Source: Microbacterium forte (lineage in GTDB: Bacteria; Actinomycetota; Actinomycetes; Actinomycetales; Microbacteriaceae). From it: a stretch of DNA of 64,000 nt. The stretch spans positions 868,001 through 932,000 of the forward strand of contig NZ_CP116871.1 in the NCBI RefSeq assembly GCF_031885415.1, given 5' to 3'. Numbering within the stretch: the first letter of the stretch is position 1; every line of letters starts with the position of its first letter. Shown in pieces: positions 59,978 to 64,000 of the stretch. The position numbers were made by a program, and so were the translations under genes. Under the pieces are notes generated by a model. It searched no databases, was not told the DNA's origin, and saw only the letters and a program-made list of their open reading frames with translations.

Positions 59978-62077
59978 GTGACTGATGCCCCGATCGCAGA
60001 CCGCCGCTCGACCCTCCGCACGCACCACGGCGACACATTCGATGATCCCTACGAATGGCTCCGCGAGAAGGACTCCTCCGAGGTGATCGCACATCTCGAG
60101 GCCGAGAACGCCCACACCGAGCACGAGCTCGCACACCTGGCGGATCTGCGCGACACGCTCTTCCACGAGATCAAGGGCCGCGTGCAGGAGACCGACCTCT
60201 CCGTGCCGACGCGTCGCGGGAACTGGTGGTACTACAGCCGCACCGAGGAGGGCGCGCAGTACGGCATCCACTGCCGGACCGCGGCTGCCGAGGACGACTG
60301 GACTCCCCCGGTGCTGGAACCTGGCGTTGCAGTGCCCGGCGAGGCCGTGCTGCTCGACGGCAACGTCGAAGCCGAAGGGCACGAGTTCTTCTCGCTCGGC
60401 GCGTTCGACACCTCGGACGATGCGACGAAGCTGCTCTGGGCCACGGATTTCGAGGGAGACGAGCTCTATACAGTGCATGTGCGCGACCTCATCACCGGAG
60501 AGACTCTCCCCGATGAGATCCCCGACACCGGTGGCGCGTTCTTCACACCTGACGGAACCGGGATCCTCTACACCACCCGCGATGACGCGTGGCGTCCTGA
60601 CACGCTGTGGCTGCATCGCCTCGGCACCCCCGTCGCGGACGACGTGAAGCTCTTTCACGAGCCCGACGAGAAGTACTGGCTCGGAGCCGGCATCACCCGC
60701 AGCCGCAGGTACCTCGTGATCGCTGTCGGATCGAGCATCACCAGCGAGGAGTATCTCGTCGATCTCGAGGGCGATCTGACCGCCGCACCTCAGATCGTCT
60801 GGCCGCGCCGTGAGGGCGTCGAGTACTCCCTCGAGCACGCCGTGGTCGACGGCGAGGACCGCCTCTACATCCTGCACAACGACGACGCGCTGGACTTCGA
60901 GCTCGTCTCGGTGCCGGCATCCGACCCGCAGGGAGACCGTCATGTGGTCCTCGCGCATGAACCGGGACGCCGGTTGCTCGGGATGGATGCGTTCCGCGAT
61001 TTCGCGACGGTGGAGTACCGCCGCGAGGGGCTCGAGCGTGTCGGGCTGCTCGACTACGCGACCGACGCGGTGAACGACATCGTCTTCGACGAGCCGCTCT
61101 ATTCGGCCGGGGTCAGCGGCAACCCGGAGTGGCACTCGCCGTTCCTCCGGCTCGGCTACACGTCGTTCGTGACCCCGGGGACCGTCTACGAGCTGGACCT
61201 CGCCACGCGGGAACTACACCTGCGCAAGCAGGTCGCCGTGCTCGGCGGGTACGACCCTCTCGATTACGGGCAGAAGCGCGACTGGGCGACGGCATCGGAC
61301 GGCACCCGGGTGCCCGTCTCTCTCGTCTGGAAGCGCTCGTTCGGCGAGCCGGGCTCGGAAGTGCGACCTGTGCACCTCTACGGCTACGGATCGTACGAGC
61401 ACTCGATCGATCCCGGCTTCTCGGTCGCGCGGCTCTCAGAGCTCGACCGAGGAATCGTCTTCGCCGTCGCGCACGTCCGCGGCGGCGGTGAGATGGGTCG
61501 GCAATGGTACGAGGACGGCAAGCTGCTGAACAAGCGCAACACCTTCACCGACTTCGTCGCGTGCGCCGAGCACCTCATCGAGCAGGGAGTGACGTCTCCT
61601 GAGCGCCTCGTCGCCGAGGGCGGAAGCGCCGGCGGGCTCCTCATGGGAGCCGTGACGAACCTCGCCCCCGAGCTCTTCGCCGGAGTCCTGGCGGCTGTGC
61701 CGTTCGTCGACGCGCTCACGACGATCCTCGACCCCTCGCTCCCCCTGACGGTGATCGAGTGGGACGAGTGGGGCGACCCGCTGCACGGTGCCGACGTCTA
61801 CGAGTACATGAAGTCGTACTCGCCGTACGAGAACGTGCGGGACGGAGTGGACTATCCGCGGATCCTGGCGGTGACCTCGCTCAACGACACCCGAGTCCTC
61901 TACGTCGAGCCCGCGAAGTGGATCGCCGCCCTGCGCGTCGCCGGAGCATCCGACGCTCTGCTCAAATGCGAGATGGTCGCCGGTCACGGCGGTGTCAGTG
62001 GTCGCTACAACTCGTGGAAGGAGCGCGCCTTCGAGCTCGCCTGGATCCTCGACACGGTGGGCCTCGCCTCGGAGTGA
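59978..62077 (+). CDS. ptrB: Oligopeptidase B-type S9 peptidase
   Basis: 699 residues. The N-terminal beta-propeller (~70-400) is followed by the alpha/beta hydrolase domain. The catalytic Ser is in AEGGSAGGLLMGA (near residue 550), Asp in SLNDTRVLYVEPAKW and His in VAGHGGVSGRYNSW. YGSYEHSIDPGFSV and RGGGEMGRQWYEDG are S9A signatures. It cleaves short peptides, classically after Lys/Arg. No signal peptide is visible, so it is cytoplasmic. GTG start from the leaderless promoter position. Confidence 0.93.
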   Translation: MTDAPIADRRSTLRTHHGDTFDDPYEWLREKDSSEVIAHLEAENAHTEHELAHLADLRDTLFHEIKGRVQETDLSVPTRRGNWWYYSRTEEGAQYGIHCRTAAAEDDWTPPVLEPGVAVPGEAVLLDGNVEAEGHEFFSLGAFDTSDDATKLLWATDFEGDELYTVHVRDLITGETLPDEIPDTGGAFFTPDGTGILYTTRDDAWRPDTLWLHRLGTPVADDVKLFHEPDEKYWLGAGITRSRRYLVIAVGSSITSEEYLVDLEGDLTAAPQIVWPRREGVEYSLEHAVVDGEDRLYILHNDDALDFELVSVPASDPQGDRHVVLAHEPGRRLLGMDAFRDFATVEYRREGLERVGLLDYATDAVNDIVFDEPLYSAGVSGNPEWHSPFLRLGYTSFVTPGTVYELDLATRELHLRKQVAVLGGYDPLDYGQKRDWATASDGTRVPVSLVWKRSFGEPGSEVRPVHLYGYGSYEHSIDPGFSVARLSELDRGIVFAVAHVRGGGEMGRQWYEDGKLLNKRNTFTDFVACAEHLIEQGVTSPERLVAEGGSAGGLLMGAVTNLAPELFAGVLAAVPFVDALTTILDPSLPLTVIEWDEWGDPLHGADVYEYMKSYSPYENVRDGVDYPRILAVTSLNDTRVLYVEPAKWIAALRVAGASDALLKCEMVAGHGGVSGRYNSWKERAFELAWILDTVGLASE

Positions 62078-62097
62078 CGCTCGACACTCGGTGATCT

Positions 62098-62125
62098 GAG
62101 TTCAGGGCGACCGGCTGAGATCAGG
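62098..62125 (+). repeat. 28-bp direct repeat, left copy
   Basis: GAGTTCAGGGCGACCGGCTG plus AGATCAGG; 25 of 28 bases match the copy at 62795-62822. The two flank the DUF559 remnant. Confidence 0.75.
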
Positions 62126-62153
62126 GCGCACCGCACAGCATCAGCCTGATCTC
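62117..62153. terminator. Hairpin after oligopeptidase gene
   Basis: GAGATCAGG (62117-62125) pairs with CCTGATCTC (62145-62153), a 9-bp stem with 19-nt loop. It begins within the left direct repeat and may terminate the ptrB transcript. Confidence 0.55.
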
Positions 62154-62273
62154 GCGCTGTTCTCCTGCTTCCGACAGCCGCACTCACTCCTGCACATTCG
62201 GCGATTGATCCGATTCGATTCACATCAGAGCTGCCGGGTCCCACCAGAGGGCGTACCGCTGCAGAGTGACTGC

Positions 62274-62779
62274 ATGCGACTGCAGGACTGGCTTCGCGAG
62301 CGCGACGGAGCCGCACACACCGGGGAGATCTACGCGGCTGGATTCAGCAGACATGCGGTCGCCTCGGCTGTCGACTCCGGGCGGATGCTGCGGCTCCGCC
62401 GATCTTGGATCGCATCGATCGGCGCAGTGCGCGGGCATCACGCATCGCTGCGGTCGCTGACGTCCTGTCCGATTCCGGGCTCGAGACCCACTTCGTCATC
62501 CTGATGCGCTCGATCGGGGTGGTCGCCGTCCAGCAGGTGTGGGTCGACGGGCACCCGCTGGATGCCCTGATCGGTGATCGCCTCGCGGTCCAGTTGGACG
62601 GATTCGCCCATCACAGCAGCGCCCAGGATCGACGGCGCGACATCGAGGCAGACGCTCGATTGCGCTTGCGCGGTTACACCGTGCTCCGATTCGACTATCA
62701 CCAGGTGCTGTTCCAACCACAACTGGTCCTGAACATGGTGCGTGCGGCGATCGCCCAGCAGTTGCATCGTCGGGGATGA
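62274..62779 (+). pseudogene. DUF559/AbiEi-type protein remnant with internal deletion and frameshift
   Basis: From the ATG at 62274 the frame reads MRLQDWLRERDGAAHTGEIYAAGFSRHAVASAVDSGRMLRLRRSWIAS, the N-terminal winged-helix domain of AbiEi-like/DUF559 proteins. It loses register near 62420. The shifted frame continues DVLSDSGLETHFVILMRSIGVVAVQQVWVDGHPLDALIGDRLAVQLDGFAHHSSAQDRRRDIEADARLRLRGYTVLRFDYHQV to a stop at 62779, a complete DUF559 (Vsr-like endonuclease fold) C-terminus. The ~100-150 residues usually between the parts are gone. A near-consensus CAGAGT -10 ends 6 nt before the ATG. Confidence 0.75.
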
Positions 62780-62794
62780 ACGGCGTCACCAACT

Positions 62795-62822
62795 GGGTTC
62801 AGGACGACCGCCTGAGATCAGG
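62795..62822 (+). repeat. 28-bp direct repeat, right copy
   Basis: GGGTTCAGGACGACCGCCTG plus AGATCAGG; mate of 62098-62125, 697 bp apart. Confidence 0.75.
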
Positions 62823-62847
62823 AGAGTTCAGTCGGAATCCTCCTGAT
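62817..62847. terminator. Hairpin downstream of pfkA
   Basis: ATCAGGAG (62817-62824) pairs with CTCCTGAT (62840-62847). It begins in the right direct repeat and could terminate pfkA, read from the right. Confidence 0.5.
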
Positions 62848-62933
62848 TCGCGTCGGTAGCCCTGTTCTCACCTCCACACCCGTGCGGAGTGACGGGGAAC
62901 AGGCGGATGCCGAAGGCACCGCCTGCTCCGGTC

Positions 62934-63962
62934 TCAGCCGAAGAGCGCTGCAGCCTCGTCGTAGCGGCTGCGGGGAACCGTGTTCAGCTCGCCCAGTGCC
63001 TCTGCGAACGGGACGCGGACGATGTCGGTGCCCTGCATCGCGACCATCTGGCCCCATGCCTTCTCGACGATCGCGTCGGCCGCGTGGAGTCCGAGGCGGG
63101 TCGCGAGCACACGGTCGAACGCAGACGGTGATCCGCCTCGCTGGATGTGTCCGAGGATCGTCGCTCGGGTCTCGATGCCCGTGATGCGCTCGATCGCGGG
63201 AGCGAGCTGATCGCCGATGCCGCCGAGACGAGGGCGGTTGAAGGCATCGAGGCCCTTGTCGCTGTAAGCCTCGTCCATGCCGAGCAGCTTGAACCCCTCG
63301 GAGACGACCACGAGCGGTGCACGACCACGGTCATGCGCGCTGGAGACGAGAGCGGTGATGTCATCGATGGACATCGGCACCTCGGGGATGCAGATGGCGT
63401 GCGCGCCCGCCGCCATGCCCGCGTGCAGAGCGATCCAGCCGACGTGACGACCCATGACCTCCGCGACCATGCAGCGCTGGTGCGAGTCTCCCGTGGTGCG
63501 CAGGCGGTCCATCGCGTCCGTGGCGATGTTGACGGCCGTGTCGAAACCGAATGAGTAGTCCGTGGCGCGAAGGTCGTTGTCGATCGTCTTCGGCACACCG
63601 ATGACGTTGATGCCGTCCTTGGCGAGGCGGTCGGCTGCTGCGAGAGTGCCCTCGCCGCCGATCGCGATGATGCCGTCGATCTTGTGCCCGTACAGCGTCT
63701 TGGCGATGTTCTCGGCGCCACCGCGCTCACCCTCGTAGGGGTTCGTGCGACTGGTGCCCAGAATCGTGCCGCCGACCTTCGACAGACCCTTCACCTCGTG
63801 TCGGGTGAGGGGGAAGAAGTCGCCGTCGACCACGCCGCGCCAGCCGTCACGGATGCCGACGAACTCGAGGTCGTAGGTGGTGGTGCCCTTGAGCACGATG
63901 CCGCGGATGACCGCGTTGAGTCCGGGGCAGTCGCCACCGCTCGTCAGAATGCCGATCTTCAT
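62934..63962 (-). CDS. pfkA: 6-phosphofructokinase
   Basis: 342 residues. TSGGDCPGLNAVIRG opens the nucleotide fold, GGEGTLAAADRLAKD carries the donor-selectivity Gly, and PKTIDNDLRATDYSFGFDTA contains the catalytic TIDND. Gly at the position equivalent to 104 favours ATP, while the Lys before TIDND (equivalent to 124) is the residue seen in PPi-type and group III enzymes. It phosphorylates fructose 6-phosphate in glycolysis. GAGG lies 5 nt before the ATG. Confidence 0.95.
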   Translation of the reverse strand: MKIGILTSGGDCPGLNAVIRGIVLKGTTTYDLEFVGIRDGWRGVVDGDFFPLTRHEVKGLSKVGGTILGTSRTNPYEGERGGAENIAKTLYGHKIDGIIAIGGEGTLAAADRLAKDGINVIGVPKTIDNDLRATDYSFGFDTAVNIATDAMDRLRTTGDSHQRCMVAEVMGRHVGWIALHAGMAAGAHAICIPEVPMSIDDITALVSSAHDRGRAPLVVVSEGFKLLGMDEAYSDKGLDAFNRPRLGGIGDQLAPAIERITGIETRATILGHIQRGGSPSAFDRVLATRLGLHAADAIVEKAWGQMVAMQGTDIVRVPFAEALGELNTVPRSRYDEAAALFG

Positions 63963-64000
63963 GCTTGCCTCAGACGGTTCAGGGGAAGGGGGAACAGGCG

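Noticed and set aside
59819..61135. Long N-terminal extension of the pit frame
   Set aside because: It is the antisense of the well-supported oligopeptidase B; pit homology begins at the GTG at 59818.

Overview
The window is a high-GC, gene-dense chromosomal segment from an actinobacterium, most likely Microbacteriaceae and probably Microbacterium. Support comes from the recA-recX-miaB-miaA and ftsK-pgsA-cinA-clgR-DUF3046 arrangements, a tmRNA with an ALAA-type tag, RNase J, a CE1758/CE1759-type flavin pair, an efeUOB operon and PNPase with a probable Actino-pnp leader. This assignment rests on gene content and order recognised by eye; no database search was run.

Layout. 1-2520: the end of a coiled-coil protein, a secreted HNH nuclease carrying three DUF5648-type repeats, and ssrA (tmRNA). 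2523-14562: a SIMPL protein, hflX, a methyltransferase, a HAD phosphatase-dapF pair, a GNAT/reductase pair, miaA-miaB, recX-recA (SOS-box promoter), DUF3046, clgR, cinA, pgsA. 14562-30866: ftsK, RNase J, dapA, an EF-Tu-domain-II-like protein, NUDIX, an SDR-folA-thyA operon, thioredoxin-DUF4395, OsmC, dapB, a histidine phosphatase, an aldo/keto reductase and pnp. 31172-41047: a glycosyltransferase-SGNH hydrolase fusion, DedA, DUF5302, a dctA transporter with a divergent DcuSR-type two-component system, and flavoenzymes. 41157-49480: an acyltransferase/serine hydrolase pair, the iron-uptake operon efeUOB with a palindromic iron-box candidate, a 2-oxoglutarate oxygenase, a membrane protein-regulator operon preceded by two identical-type operators, and rpsO. 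49666-64000: an MFS transporter preceded by a 7-codon mini-ORF, YceI, FKBP, a PrsW protease, FAH hydrolase, aspA, a phosphoesterase, TetR, a phosphate transporter with a Pho-box-like array, oligopeptidase B, a DUF559 remnant and pfkA.

The lysine/peptidoglycan genes dapA, dapB and dapF lie in separate units. The folate-thymidylate genes form an overlapping operon. DctA with its two-component system forms a self-contained dicarboxylate module, and efeUOB forms a ferrous-iron module.

The strongest non-gene signal is promoter architecture. In 22 places a TANNNT -10 hexamer ends exactly 6 or 7 nt before a start codon with no Shine-Dalgarno sequence, which predicts leaderless mRNAs. I used this to choose many starts. 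No prophage, IS element or CRISPR array is visible. The two broken genes (an alpha/beta hydrolase and a DUF559 protein) appear to be internal-deletion remnants. I saw no convincing large undescribed defence system; the most unusual items are the glycosyltransferase-SGNH fusion, the leaderless mini-ORF in front of the MFS gene, and the twin CTTTCC-N4-GGAAAG operators.
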